This document shows positions 43,520 to 52,483 of a DNA stretch of 64,000 nt, piece by piece (positions within the stretch are counted from its first letter, which is position 1; the number at the start of each line of letters is the position of its first letter). Both the position numbers and the translations under genes were made by a program. A model generated the notes under the pieces. It worked only from the letters and a program-made list of their open reading frames with translations, was not told the DNA's origin and did not search any database. This stretch comes from Pseudomonadota bacterium (GTDB lineage: Bacteria; Pseudomonadota; Gammaproteobacteria; Steroidobacterales; Steroidobacteraceae). The stretch covers positions 372,001 through 436,000 of the forward strand of contig JAFEDU010000003.1 in assembly GCA_018241425.1 (NCBI GenBank), in the 5' to 3' direction.

Positions 43520-44443
43520 ATGGCCGACCTGTCGTCCCTGAGTCACGAAGAGATCGTCCGCCGCATCAGCCGCGACCTGGCGGACAGCTACGACGAAGAG
43601 CTCGAGATGGAGTTCGAGGACCGCTCCGTGACCGCCACGGGGGAGCGCGTCAGCGATCCGGGGGACACCCCCGAATACCGCCGCCAGTACTTCAGCCAGC
43701 TGTTCCGCCTGCAGGGTGAGCTGGTGAAGCTGCAGGACTGGGTGGTGGCCACGCGGCAGCGGGTCGTCATCCTGTTCGAGGGCCGTGATGCCGCGGGCAA
43801 GGGCGGGGCGATCAAGCGCATCTCGCAGCGCCTGAACCCGCGCACGTGCCGCGTGGTGGCGCTGCCGGCGCCGAACGACCGTGAGCGCACCCAGTGGTAC
43901 TTCCAGCGCTACGTGCCGCACCTGCCGGCGGCCGGCGAGATCGTGCTGTTCGACCGCAGCTGGTACAACCGCGCGGGCGTCGAGCACGTGATGGGGTTCT
44001 GCTCGCCCGAGGAGTACGAGGAGTTCTTCCGCTCGGTGCCCGAGTTCGAGCGCATGCTGGTGCGCTCGGGGATCCACCTCCTCAAGTACTGGTTCTCGAT
44101 CACCGACGAGGAGCAGCACCTGCGGTTCCTCAGCCGCATCCACGACCCGCTCAAGCAGTGGAAGCTGAGCCCCATGGACCTGGAGTCACGGCGCCGCTGG
44201 GAGGACTACACCAAGGCCAAGGAGGTGATGCTGCAGCGCTCGCACATCCCCGAGGCGCGCTGGTGGGTGGTGCACGCGGTCGACAAGAAGCGGGCGCGGC
44301 TGAACTGCATCGACCACCTGCTGCGGCAGTTCCCCTACGCCGAGGTGCACAAGGACCCTGTGCAGCTGCCCGAGCGGGAGCACCACGAGCACTACTCGCG
44401 CCAGGCCGTGCCGAAGGAAATGCTGGTGCCGGAGATCTACTGA
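43520..44443 (+). CDS. ppk2: Polyphosphate kinase 2
   Basis: Transfers phosphate between polyphosphate and nucleotides. The protein is 307 aa, the size of single-domain PPK2. Walker A is 'FEGRDAAGKGGAIKR' (Gly88-Gly96) and Walker B 'LFDRSWYNRAGVE' (Asp145); the lid segment 'RIHDPLKQWKLSPMD' is typical. A charged N-terminal extension of about 50 residues precedes the domain. Class I versus class III (GDP, ADP or AMP preference) cannot be told by eye. It starts 82 bases after zwf. Confidence 0.95.
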   Translation: MADLSSLSHEEIVRRISRDLADSYDEELEMEFEDRSVTATGERVSDPGDTPEYRRQYFSQLFRLQGELVKLQDWVVATRQRVVILFEGRDAAGKGGAIKRISQRLNPRTCRVVALPAPNDRERTQWYFQRYVPHLPAAGEIVLFDRSWYNRAGVEHVMGFCSPEEYEEFFRSVPEFERMLVRSGIHLLKYWFSITDEEQHLRFLSRIHDPLKQWKLSPMDLESRRRWEDYTKAKEVMLQRSHIPEARWWVVHAVDKKRARLNCIDHLLRQFPYAEVHKDPVQLPEREHHEHYSRQAVPKEMLVPEIY

Positions 44444-45012
44444 GGGGACGGGCCGGGGGCCGCATCCTCGCTGACCAGCACCTGGTGCTTGATCAGCATG
44501 CGCACGCCGCTCGGCCAGCCTTCCTCGCTGCCGGCGAAGTTGGCCGACTCCACCCGCACCAGCTTGCCGGTGCGGGCGTCCCGGATCTGGATCTCCATGT
44601 AGTAGTCGGTCTGGGTGGCGCGGCGCACGATCCCCAGGAGGGACTGCTGGGCGCCCAGTCCCAGCGCGATGCCGGCCTCGCAGCCCTCGCAGTCGCGCAG
44701 CGATTTCGACGTGACCTGCGCAGCACTGCTCGTGCCGCCGTCGATGACCGCGTACAACCCCGAGTCCTGCAGCTGCTGCCGCGCGGCCGCACTCACCTTC
44801 ACAAGCGTCGTGGCGCTGCTGGTCTCGCGGCCCTGCAGCGCGGAGGCCGGCGTGCCGTCCTCGAGCTCGAAGGGGAAGACCGCGATCCGCACGGGCGCGG
44901 CGGGCGGCGCCTGACTGCGTACGACGCCCGCGAGCCCGAGCGTCACGAGCGCGGCCGCCGCGGCCGCGCGGAGCGTCGGCCGGGATGCGCATCGCAGGAG
45001 GGTGCCGGGCAT
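44437..45012 (-). CDS. Exported DUF2380/DUF3280-like protein
   Basis: Periplasmic protein of 191 aa. A signal sequence ('AAAAAALVTLGLAGVVRSQA') precedes 'RIAVFPFELEDGTPAS', a repeat-free alpha/beta domain with 'SGLYAVIDG' and a C-x2-C pair in 'LRDCEGCEAGIALGLGAQQS'. The general outline matches the DUF2380/DUF3280 periplasmic proteins seen near quinoprotein dehydrogenases; the PQQ dehydrogenase lies 4 kb away. Its last bases overlap the end of ppk2 by seven bases in convergent orientation. Confidence 0.7.
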   Translation of the reverse strand: MPGTLLRCASRPTLRAAAAAALVTLGLAGVVRSQAPPAAPVRIAVFPFELEDGTPASALQGRETSSATTLVKVSAAARQQLQDSGLYAVIDGGTSSAAQVTSKSLRDCEGCEAGIALGLGAQQSLLGIVRRATQTDYYMEIQIRDARTGKLVRVESANFAGSEEGWPSGVRMLIKHQVLVSEDAAPGPSPQ

Positions 45013-45124
45013 GCCCGATACTCTAGCGCGGATTGACGGGCTGGCAACCTGCGGCGCGGACGTGTCCAATAGCGGCCGGCCACGCCCGCTGCGGCGGGCC
45101 TGGGATAACTCTCGGAGTCATGTC

Positions 45125-45343
45125 ATGAACAGAAGCATTCTCGTGATCGCGCTCGGCTGCGCCGTCATGGCGGTCGGAGCCTGCGCGAAGAAGGGGCCGA
45201 TGGAGCGGGCGGGCGCCAAGATCGACGAGACGGTACGCACCATCAAGAACGGCGGGGAAAAGACCCCCGGCGACAAGATCAAGGACGCCGCCCAGGACGT
45301 CCAGGACGGCGTCCAGAAGGCGGTCGACGACGCCAAGAAGTGA
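45125..45343 (+). CDS. Small lipoprotein, entericidin/YtxH-like charged repeat
   Basis: Protein of 72 aa. A lipobox ends in 'VMAVGAC' with Cys20. The mature part is hydrophilic and amphipathic ('GAKIDETVRTIKNGG', 'IKDAAQDVQDGVQKAVDDAK'), like small outer-membrane lipoproteins of the entericidin type and stress-induced Asp/Lys-rich helices. No partner gene is visible. Upstream a short stretch separates it from the divergent exported protein gene. Confidence 0.75.
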   Translation: MNRSILVIALGCAVMAVGACAKKGPMERAGAKIDETVRTIKNGGEKTPGDKIKDAAQDVQDGVQKAVDDAKK

Positions 45344-45462
45344 GGCTGCCGGCCGGACAGTACGCCTGAGCCGCCCGCTCGCGCACCACAAGGGCGCATC
45401 CGGCTGATCACGGCCGGCCGGTCTTTGCTACCGTTGGAGTTCCGCCTCGACGCGGCCACTCC

Positions 45463-46896
45463 TTGAACTCCACGTCGCAAGACTCATCGAACGCCCCGCG
45501 CCTGGGCCTCCTGGACATCACCCTTTTCATGGTGACGGCCGGGTGCAGCCTGCAGTGGATTGCGCCGGCCGCCGCCACCGGCGCGAGTTCCCTGAGTGCC
45601 TGGGTGATCGGGGGCATCGCGATGTTCCTGCCCCTGTCGGTCAGCGTCGTGTTTCTGTCGGCGCGCTTCCCGGAGGCCGGGGGCATCTGCGCCTGGACGC
45701 GGCGCGCCTTCGGGCCCTTCACGGGCTTCATGACCGGCTGGACCTACTGGACCGGCACGATCGCCTACCTGCCGAGCGTGCTGTACTTCACCGCCGGCAG
45801 CGCCTGGCTCGCGATCCCGGCGCACGCACCGAGTGGCGCCACCGGGGCCTACTTCATCACCTTCTCGCTGCTCTCGGTCGCCATCGCGGCGTTCCTCAAC
45901 GTCCGCGGCCTGGCGCTCGCCAAGTGGCTGTACCGCATCGGGGCCGTGGCGCGCTGGGTGGGCGCGGCGCTCCTGGTGGTGCTGGCGGTCAGCACCTGGT
46001 GGCGCTTCGGCTCGGCGACCGTCTTCAACCGCCACACGCTCGCCCCCACCTTCCGGCTGAGCGATGTGATCTTCTGGAGCACGCTCGCCTTCTGCTGGAC
46101 GGGTCCGGAGGCGGCCGCGTTCATGACCAACGAGATCCGCGAGCCGCGGCGCACCGTGCCCCGCGCGCTGACGATCGCGGCGCCGATCATCGCACTCATC
46201 TACATCAGCGGCACCGCGAGCGTGCTGCTGGCCATACCGCCGGAGCGCGCGAGCGGACTGTACGGCGTGGTCGAGGCCTTCCGTGCCGCCGCCGACCACC
46301 TCGGGATGCCGTGGCTCATCCCCCTGGGCGCGGGTTGCGTCGTGCTCGACCGGCTCGGGAGCACCTCGCTATGGCTGGGGGCGCTTGCGCGCATACCGAC
46401 CACGGCAGGGCTGGAACACTACCTGCCCGCGGGGTTCACCCGCATCGACCCGCGCTGGGGCACCCCGGCGGTGGCCATCGGCATCCAGGCCGCGATCGTG
46501 GCGGTGCTCGTGATCCTGGGGCAGAGCGGGACCTCGGTGCGCGGTGCCTACAACGTGCTCGTCGAGATGATGGTGGTGGGCTCGCTCTTGCCGTTCGTGC
46601 CGCTGTGCGGCGCGGTGCTGCCGTTGTCACGCACGCCGGGCCCGGACGGCCGCGCGCTGCCGACCGTGCGGCGCGCCGCGGTGATCGTGCTCGCGGCCCT
46701 GGGCGTCCTCACCACGCTGGTCTCCATCGTCCTGGCGTTCGTGCCGCCTCCGGAGGAGGCTGACCCGTTGCTCGCCATCTTCAAGGTCGCGCTGCTGACC
46801 GCGGTCCTGCTGCTCGGGGGCTTTGCGATCTACCGTGCGGGCCGCGCGCGCGCCGAGCTCGCCGCACCCTCCGGCGCGGACCGCGCCGGTGCCTGA
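45463..46896 (+). CDS. APC-family amino acid permease
   Basis: Integral membrane transporter of 477 aa with about 12 hydrophobic segments, starting with 'LGLLDITLFMVTAGCSLQWI'. The conserved unwound helix 1 region is degenerate (no classical GIG), while 'WTGPEAAAFMTNEIREPRRT' corresponds to the helix-6/loop signature of amino-acid/polyamine/organocation carriers. A TTG start at 45463 is used. The stop overlaps the GTG start of the glycosylase gene, an unusual co-translation of a transporter and a repair enzyme. Substrate unknown. Confidence 0.88.
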   Translation: MNSTSQDSSNAPRLGLLDITLFMVTAGCSLQWIAPAAATGASSLSAWVIGGIAMFLPLSVSVVFLSARFPEAGGICAWTRRAFGPFTGFMTGWTYWTGTIAYLPSVLYFTAGSAWLAIPAHAPSGATGAYFITFSLLSVAIAAFLNVRGLALAKWLYRIGAVARWVGAALLVVLAVSTWWRFGSATVFNRHTLAPTFRLSDVIFWSTLAFCWTGPEAAAFMTNEIREPRRTVPRALTIAAPIIALIYISGTASVLLAIPPERASGLYGVVEAFRAAADHLGMPWLIPLGAGCVVLDRLGSTSLWLGALARIPTTAGLEHYLPAGFTRIDPRWGTPAVAIGIQAAIVAVLVILGQSGTSVRGAYNVLVEMMVVGSLLPFVPLCGAVLPLSRTPGPDGRALPTVRRAAVIVLAALGVLTTLVSIVLAFVPPPEEADPLLAIFKVALLTAVLLLGGFAIYRAGRARAELAAPSGADRAGA

Positions 46897-47782
46897 GATC
46901 CCGGACCTGGAGGTCTACCGCGAGGCCCTGGAAGGGCGCCTCGCCGGGCACATCCTCGAGCGCATCCAGCTGGTCTCGCCGTTCCTGCTGCGGACCGCGG
47001 TACCCCCGATCGCCAGTGCCGAGGGACGCCGCGTGGTCGCCGTGCGGCGCGTCGGCAAGCGGCTCGCCGTCGGGCTCGAGGGCAGCCTGTGGCTCGTCTT
47101 CCACCTGATGATCGCCGGCCGGCTGCACTGGTTCGCCTCGGGCACGGCTCTCTCGCGGCGGGCGGCGCTGGCGCGGCTCACCTTCGACAACGGCACGCTC
47201 ACGCTGACCGAGGCCGGCACCAGGCGCCGAGCCTCCCTGCACCTGGTCGAGGGCGCGGCCGGGCTTGCGGCCCAGGACCCGGGCGGCCTCGAGGTGCAGC
47301 AGGCGAGCCTCGCCCAGTTCGCCGCGCGCCTGCGCAGCGCCAACCACACGCTCAAGCGCGCACTGACCGACCCGAAGCTCTTCAGCGGCATCGGCAATGC
47401 GTACTCGGACGAGATCCTCCACGCCGCCCGGCTCTCCCCGGTGCTCCTGACCAGTCGCCTCACCGACCCACAGGTCGAAGCGCTGTTCGAAGCCGTGCGT
47501 GCACAGCTCGCGCTATGGACCCAGCGGCTGCGTGCCGAGGCGGGAACGGGATTCCCGGAGGGCGTGACCGCATTCCGCTCCGAGATGGCGGTGCACGGGC
47601 GCTTCGGGCAGCCCTGCCCGGTGTGTGGTACCCCCGTGCAGCGCATCCGCTACGCCGACAACGAGACCAACTATTGCGCGCGCTGCCAGACCGGAGGGCG
47701 CCTGCTCGCCGACCGCGCGCTGTCACGATTGCTCAAGGACGACTGGCCCCGCAGCATCGACGCCTTCGACCGCGACTCCTGA
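46889..47782 (+). CDS. Fpg/Nei-family DNA glycosylase
   Basis: Bifunctional base-excision glycosylase of 297 aa from the GTG at 46889, which must be the start because the catalytic Pro2-Glu3 follow it directly. Lys57 in 'RRVGKRLAVGL' matches the beta-hairpin lysine of Fpg. The helix-two-turn-helix is 'KLFSGIGNAYSDEILHAARL', and the C-terminal zinc finger is CPVC with a second pair in 'NYCARCQTGG'. The N terminus is PEIPD rather than the canonical PELPE, so it is an Fpg-like paralog whose lesion preference is uncertain. The gene overlaps the permease stop by eight bases. Confidence 0.92.
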   Translation: MPEIPDLEVYREALEGRLAGHILERIQLVSPFLLRTAVPPIASAEGRRVVAVRRVGKRLAVGLEGSLWLVFHLMIAGRLHWFASGTALSRRAALARLTFDNGTLTLTEAGTRRRASLHLVEGAAGLAAQDPGGLEVQQASLAQFAARLRSANHTLKRALTDPKLFSGIGNAYSDEILHAARLSPVLLTSRLTDPQVEALFEAVRAQLALWTQRLRAEAGTGFPEGVTAFRSEMAVHGRFGQPCPVCGTPVQRIRYADNETNYCARCQTGGRLLADRALSRLLKDDWPRSIDAFDRDS

Positions 47783-47838
47783 GCGGCCGCGCGCGCCGGG
47801 CGCGGTATCATGGGCGGCCAACTGCGATGGAGTGACGC

Positions 47839-49698
47839 GTGCTCAGCTGGTTCGAACGAAGGATCGATCCCTACCCGGGTGTAGTGCGCTCGAACTATTC
47901 CGAGCGCGTCGTCCCGTTCCTGTGGCAGTGCGCGGAAGGGCTGCGGCCCTGGCTCCTGGTGCTGGTGCTGCTGAACGGCCTCATCGGGGCCTTCGAGGCG
48001 CTGCTGTTCTCGATGCTGGGCAGCCTCATCGACTGGATGGGCAAGTCCCCGCCGGCCACGTTCCTCAGCGTGCAGCGCACGCATCTCATGATCCTGGCGG
48101 GGATACTGGCCGGCAGTCCGCTCCTCATCGCGCTGTACGCGCGCGTCAAGTTCCAGGCGATCCACCCCGTGTTCCCGATGCGCCTGCGGTGGATCTTCCA
48201 CCAGCGGATGCTCGGCCAGAGTATGAGCTTCTTCCACGACGAGTTCGCCGGCCGCATCGCCGCGAAGATCATGCAGACCGCTCTCGCCGTGCGCGACACC
48301 TGGATCACCATCGTCGACATCCTGGTGTATGTCGGGGTGTACCTCGTGACCGTGGCCGCGGTGGTGGCCGCGTTCGATGTGTGGCTTGTCGCCCCATTCC
48401 TCGGCTGGATGGTCCTGTATGGCCTCGCCCTGTGCTACTTCGTGCCGCGGCTCGGGCGGGTCGCCTCCGACCAGGCCGATGCGCGCTCGCTCATGACGGG
48501 CCGCGTCACGGACGCCTACACCAACATCTCGACCATCAAGCTGTTCGCGCACGGCAGCCGCGAGGCGCGCTACGCGCGTGCCGCCATGGAGGACTTCATG
48601 GTCACGGCGCGACGCCAGTCGCGCTACGTGAGCATCTTCGAGGTGCTGAACCACTGCCTCAACATGCTGCTGGTGGGCAGCACCGCGGTAATCGCGATAC
48701 GGCTGTGGATGCTCGGGCAGGTGGGCCTGGGGGCGGTCGCGGCCGCCACCGCGATGGCGCTGCGCCTCAACGGCATCTCGCACTGGATCATGTGGGAGCT
48801 CGCCGGGTTGTTCGAGAACATCGGCACCGTAAAGGACGGCATCAACACCGTCACGCGGCCGATCGCCATCCAGGATGCGGCCGGTGCGCGGCCGCTCGTG
48901 GTGACGCGCGGCGAGATCCGCTTCGAGCACGTGAGCTTTGGCTACGGGGGCGGCCGGCGCGTGATCGACGACCTGTCCCTGACGATCAGCCCCGGGGAGA
49001 AGATCGGGCTGGTGGGGCGCTCGGGCGCGGGCAAGTCGACGCTCGTCAACCTGCTGCTGCGCTTCTACGAGGTCGATTCCGGGCGGATCCTGATTGACGG
49101 CCAGGACATCGCGCTCGCCACCCAGGAGAGCGTGCGCGCGCAGATCGGGATGGTGACCCAGGACACCGCGCTCCTGCACCGCTCGGTACGCGACAACATC
49201 GTCTACGGGCGCCCCGAGGCGGCCGACGCCGACATGCGCGCCGCGGCGCGGCGTGCGCGCGCCGAGGAGTTCATCGACACCCTCAGCGACACCTACGGCA
49301 ACCGCGGCTATGACGCCCTGGTGGGTGAGCGCGGCGTGAAGCTCTCCGGCGGCCAGCGCCAGCGCGTGGCGCTCGCGCGCGTCATGCTGAAGGATGCGCC
49401 GATCCTGCTGCTGGACGAGGCCACCAGTGCCCTCGACTCGGAGGTTGAGATCGCGATCCAGGAGACCCTGGCGCTGCTGATGCGCAACAAGACGGTGGTG
49501 GCGATCGCGCACCGACTGTCCACGATTGCCGCCATGGACCGGCTGATCGTGCTCGACAGCGGCCGCATCGTGGAGCAGGGCACGCATGCGAGCCTGCTGG
49601 CGGCCGACGGGCTGTACGCACGCCTGTGGGCGCACCAGAGCGGCGGCTTCCTGGGGGATGACGAGGCGGAGGCGCAGCCCCTGCAGGTGCGCGCCTGA
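47839..49698 (+). CDS. ABC exporter, fused permease-ATPase half-transporter
   Basis: Inner-membrane half-transporter of 619 aa. The permease part has about six helices in residues 30-330. The ATPase has Walker A 'GRSGAGKST', signature 'LSGGQRQR', Walker B 'ILLLDEATSALDSE' and a switch histidine in 'AIAHRLS'. It probably homodimerises like MsbA or multidrug exporters. Start is a GTG at 47839. The MDR-like N-terminal sequence 'GVVRSNYSERVVPFLWQCAE' is unusual for lipid A flippases. No partner gene is adjacent. Confidence 0.93.
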   Translation: MLSWFERRIDPYPGVVRSNYSERVVPFLWQCAEGLRPWLLVLVLLNGLIGAFEALLFSMLGSLIDWMGKSPPATFLSVQRTHLMILAGILAGSPLLIALYARVKFQAIHPVFPMRLRWIFHQRMLGQSMSFFHDEFAGRIAAKIMQTALAVRDTWITIVDILVYVGVYLVTVAAVVAAFDVWLVAPFLGWMVLYGLALCYFVPRLGRVASDQADARSLMTGRVTDAYTNISTIKLFAHGSREARYARAAMEDFMVTARRQSRYVSIFEVLNHCLNMLLVGSTAVIAIRLWMLGQVGLGAVAAATAMALRLNGISHWIMWELAGLFENIGTVKDGINTVTRPIAIQDAAGARPLVVTRGEIRFEHVSFGYGGGRRVIDDLSLTISPGEKIGLVGRSGAGKSTLVNLLLRFYEVDSGRILIDGQDIALATQESVRAQIGMVTQDTALLHRSVRDNIVYGRPEAADADMRAAARRARAEEFIDTLSDTYGNRGYDALVGERGVKLSGGQRQRVALARVMLKDAPILLLDEATSALDSEVEIAIQETLALLMRNKTVVAIAHRLSTIAAMDRLIVLDSGRIVEQGTHASLLAADGLYARLWAHQSGGFLGDDEAEAQPLQVRA

Positions 49699-49711
49699 AA
49701 GACCCGGGCGC

Positions 49712-50803
49712 TTAAGGCGTGGGCTGGCCGCAGTGTGCCAGCACGGCACGCAGGTCGCGGATCGCCGGGAACACCTCGTTGTTCCAGTCGGTGCCCTGCG
49801 CGTCGTGGGCGCGCTGCTCGTACTCCACGATTTCCTTGTCCTCGCGGAAGATGTTCTCGGTGAACCAGGTGACGAACGGCCACACTGCGTGGATCAGGCC
49901 CGGGACCGGCGGCTTTTTCACCGACAGGTAGCCGTAGGTGTGGTTGGTGCGCTGCTCGGGATCCTGCGGGGTGTAGCCGAGCCACACGTCGAGCACCGGG
50001 TCCTGGGTCGGCTGTATGTCGCGTCCGACCCAGACCTTCAGGCTCTGCGACGGATAGTCCGTGCGGATGCGCATGTGGTCGCTGAAGTCCTTCTTCTGCT
50101 TGTCGCCGCGGTGCCGCATCAGGTCCACGATCACCTGCTCGCCCATCGAGGGCTTGCCGGCGGTGCGGCTGAAGCTGTACTCGACCTGCGCCCAGCGCTC
50201 GCCGTGCTCGCGACCGATGCAATGCGCCCGGATCGAGCCCATATAGCGCCGGTGCATGAACTGGTGGTTCATGTCGAAGAGGTTCTCGTGCATGAACGTG
50301 TAATGGCAGGCCACCTCGCGGTACAGCCGCCGCGTCTTGTAGTCGCGCCGTGCGAATGAACCCAGGCTCTGGGGTCTGCGGCTCTCCGCGAGGGCCGGAT
50401 CGCCGGGGAACACCAGGATCATGCCGTCGACTTCGCACGCCGGGTAGCTGCGCACCCCGTTGGGCAGGCGCTCCTTGCCGAGGTAGGGGATGCTGACGCA
50501 CTTGCCGGTGCAGTCGTACGCCCAGCCATGGTAGTGGCAGCGCAGCTCGTCGCCGCTCACCACGCCCAGATGCAGTGGCACCTGGCGGTGCGCGCAGCGG
50601 TCCTCGAGAGCGAACACCCGTCCCTGCGTGCCACGGTAGAGCACGATCGGGTCGCCGGCGAAGCGCCGGCCGAGGGTCTTCCCCGACGCGAGTTCCGTGG
50701 ACCAGGCGAGCGGGTACCAGTAGTCCGGGTGGGTGCCGACCCTGCGCAGGTCGAAGGACTTGGGCGAGTTGGCGACCAGCGGCCGCGGGGTCTCTTCCAG
50801 CAT
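49712..50803 (-). CDS. Rieske non-heme iron oxygenase, alpha-type
   Basis: Oxygenase component of 363 aa. The Rieske cluster ligands are Cys70 and His72 in 'EDRCAHRQVPL' and Cys89 and His92 in 'ELRCHYHGW'. The mononuclear iron site is in 'ENLFDMNHQFMHRRYMG' (His180 and His184, with Asp177 as bridge). This layout resembles the phthalate/vanillate O-demethylase and carbazole type. No ferredoxin or reductase gene is adjacent, so electrons come from elsewhere. Substrate unknown, probably an aromatic or steroid compound. Confidence 0.92.
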   Translation of the reverse strand: MLEETPRPLVANSPKSFDLRRVGTHPDYWYPLAWSTELASGKTLGRRFAGDPIVLYRGTQGRVFALEDRCAHRQVPLHLGVVSGDELRCHYHGWAYDCTGKCVSIPYLGKERLPNGVRSYPACEVDGMILVFPGDPALAESRRPQSLGSFARRDYKTRRLYREVACHYTFMHENLFDMNHQFMHRRYMGSIRAHCIGREHGERWAQVEYSFSRTAGKPSMGEQVIVDLMRHRGDKQKKDFSDHMRIRTDYPSQSLKVWVGRDIQPTQDPVLDVWLGYTPQDPEQRTNHTYGYLSVKKPPVPGLIHAVWPFVTWFTENIFREDKEIVEYEQRAHDAQGTDWNNEVFPAIRDLRAVLAHCGQPTP

Positions 50804-50834
50804 GGCGTCGAAAGCCCGGGTGCGCTTGCGCGGC

Positions 50835-51269
50835 TTACCAGCCCACCGGGCCGTAGACGAAGCCGAAGCCCGGTCCCGGCGGGCCCCACGGGCCCCAGGC
50901 GTTCCAGTTCCAAGCGGCGTCGTCGTACATCTGCGCGTTCATCTGCTGCTCGTCGGCGAGGTGCTGCGCGAGCTGGTTCGCCTTGTACTGGTTGTAGGCG
51001 GCCTGCGTGCCCACGTACAGGCAGCCGCATACGATCGGATCCGAGTACACGTAGTGGATGACGTCGCCCTTCTGGCGTATCACGAAACGGTTCGCCGGCA
51101 GGCGCGTGAGCATCTGCTGTCGTTCGGGGGTATTGGCGGGCTTGATGATGAAGCCGGCCGCCGAGAGCAGGTCCTCACGCGATTCGATGCGCTGCTGCTG
51201 GGTCACGCAGGCAGCGAGGGCCACGCTCGCGAGGATCGCCGCGGTGAGGGTAAGACGTAGGTTTTTCAT
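50835..51269 (-). CDS. Lipoprotein, first of a tandem pair
   Basis: Predicted lipoprotein of 144 aa with lipobox 'VALAAC' (Cys21). Mature part: 'EDLLSAAGFIIKPANTPERQ', 'IHYVYSDPIVCGCLYVGTQA' and a Trp/Gly-rich end 'AAWNWNAWGPWGPPGPGFGF'. A CxC pair ('VCGCLYVG') is conserved with the neighbouring paralog. No family recognised. The two genes are separated by 34 bases and run in the same direction; they are clearly a duplication. Confidence 0.82.
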   Translation of the reverse strand: MKNLRLTLTAAILASVALAACVTQQQRIESREDLLSAAGFIIKPANTPERQQMLTRLPANRFVIRQKGDVIHYVYSDPIVCGCLYVGTQAAYNQYKANQLAQHLADEQQMNAQMYDDAAWNWNAWGPWGPPGPGFGFVYGPVGW

Positions 51270-51303
51270 GGGTTTCCCGGTTCGTTCCGAAGGGCTCTTG
51301 CAT

Positions 51304-51744
51304 TCACCAGCCCGTCATGGGGCCGTAGACGAAGCCGAAGTTGGCGTCCGGCAGCCCCCAGGGGCCCCAGGCATTCCAGGACCAGGCGGCATCGTCGTAT
51401 GTTAGCGCGGCGAGCTGGCGCTCACTGGCGAGATTCTCCTGCATCTGTGTGGCGCGGTACTGGTCGTAGGCCTGCTGTGTTCCCACGTACAGGCAGTCGC
51501 AGACCAGCGGGTCGGCGTACACATAATGAGTCACGCCGCCGTTGCTGCGGATGAGGAAGGTGTGCGGCGGCAGGCGACTCAGCATCTGCTGGCGCGCCGG
51601 CGTGTTGGCGGGCTTCATGAGGAACCCGGCGGCGGCGAGCTGGTCCTCGTAGGCCCCGAAGTTCGGCGGGGCGGACTGGCAGGACACCACTGCCAGCGCT
51701 ACCAGGAAGAGCACCGCGGCACGCGGCAGGAACGGGTGTGACAT
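51304..51744 (-). CDS. Lipoprotein, second of a tandem pair
   Basis: Paralog of the gene at 50835, of 146 aa with lipobox 'LAVVSC' (Cys22). Shared blocks are 'LAAAGFLMKPANTPARQQML', 'YVYADPLVCDCLYVGTQQAY' and 'WSWNAWGPWGLPDANFGFVY'. Differences are spread through the length, so the duplication is old rather than recent. Outer-membrane or periplasmic location is likely. Function unknown. Confidence 0.82.
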   Translation of the reverse strand: MSHPFLPRAAVLFLVALAVVSCQSAPPNFGAYEDQLAAAGFLMKPANTPARQQMLSRLPPHTFLIRSNGGVTHYVYADPLVCDCLYVGTQQAYDQYRATQMQENLASERQLAALTYDDAAWSWNAWGPWGLPDANFGFVYGPMTGW

Positions 51745-51883
51745 GGGCTATCCGTAGAAAGCGCTCCGGTGCGCTCGAGGGGCCATGATCCCACATTCGG
51801 CCCGCGGCGCCACGCGGGGCGGGTCCGGCAAGACCAAGATGCGCCGGCTAAAATGGCCACCGTCGATCGCGAGCACGCCCCGC

Positions 51884-52417
51884 ATGGACTACACGCTCAG
51901 ACCCGCGACCCTCGAGGACGAACCCCTCTTGCACGGGCTCATCGCCCGCTCGATCCGTGCGCTCGGTGCCGGGGACTACACCCGCGAGCAGATCGAGGGT
52001 GCGCTGCGCGGGGCCTTCGGCGTGGACACGAACCTGATCCGCGACGGCACCTATCTCGTCGCGGCCGCCCCTTCCGGTCTCATCGTGGCCTGTGGCGGCT
52101 GGAGCCGGCGGCGGACGCTCTTCGGCAGCGACGCACGCGCCGAGCGCGACGAATCCTGGCTCGACCCGGGCGTCGATGCGGCCAAGATCCGTGCCTTCTT
52201 CGTCGACCCCGGCCACGCGCGACGGGGCATCGGCCGCGCCATCCTCGAGGCGAGCGAGAGCCAGGCGCGCGCCGCCGGCTTCACGCGCTTCGAGCTCATG
52301 GCGACGCTGCCGGGGCTGCGTCTCTACGAGCAGTCCGGCTACGTGGCGCGCGCGCCGATTGACTACCCGCTCGGCGGCGATCTCACGATCACCTTCGTGC
52401 CCATGTCCAAGCCCTGA
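51884..52417 (+). CDS. GNAT-family N-acetyltransferase
   Basis: Protein of 177 aa with an acetyl-CoA-binding motif in 'FFVDPGHARRGIGRAILEAS' and 'LYEQSGYVARAPIDYPL' near the end. The ATG at 51884 is chosen because it precedes the conserved 'YTLRPATLEDEPLL' start; upstream in-frame codons are unlikely coding. The acceptor substrate is unknown. It lies alone between the lipoprotein pair and the amidase. Confidence 0.9.
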   Translation: MDYTLRPATLEDEPLLHGLIARSIRALGAGDYTREQIEGALRGAFGVDTNLIRDGTYLVAAAPSGLIVACGGWSRRRTLFGSDARAERDESWLDPGVDAAKIRAFFVDPGHARRGIGRAILEASESQARAAGFTRFELMATLPGLRLYEQSGYVARAPIDYPLGGDLTITFVPMSKP

Positions 52418-52483
52418 GGCGCCGCCGCGCCCGCGGGGCTAGAATCGGCCGCGCCACCTTAAGCCAACACCCAAGGCAGACCG

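Noticed and set aside
40690..44620. Shared TQTDYY peptide upstream of the PQQ dehydrogenase start and in the DUF2380-like protein
   Set aside because: The first lies in the untranslated region before the real start at 40627; a short match without structure is coincidence.
47671..49749. Long minus-strand frame opposite the ABC exporter, 692 codons
   Set aside because: Antisense frame of an intact ABC transporter; composition is His/Gln/Arg-rich without structure.
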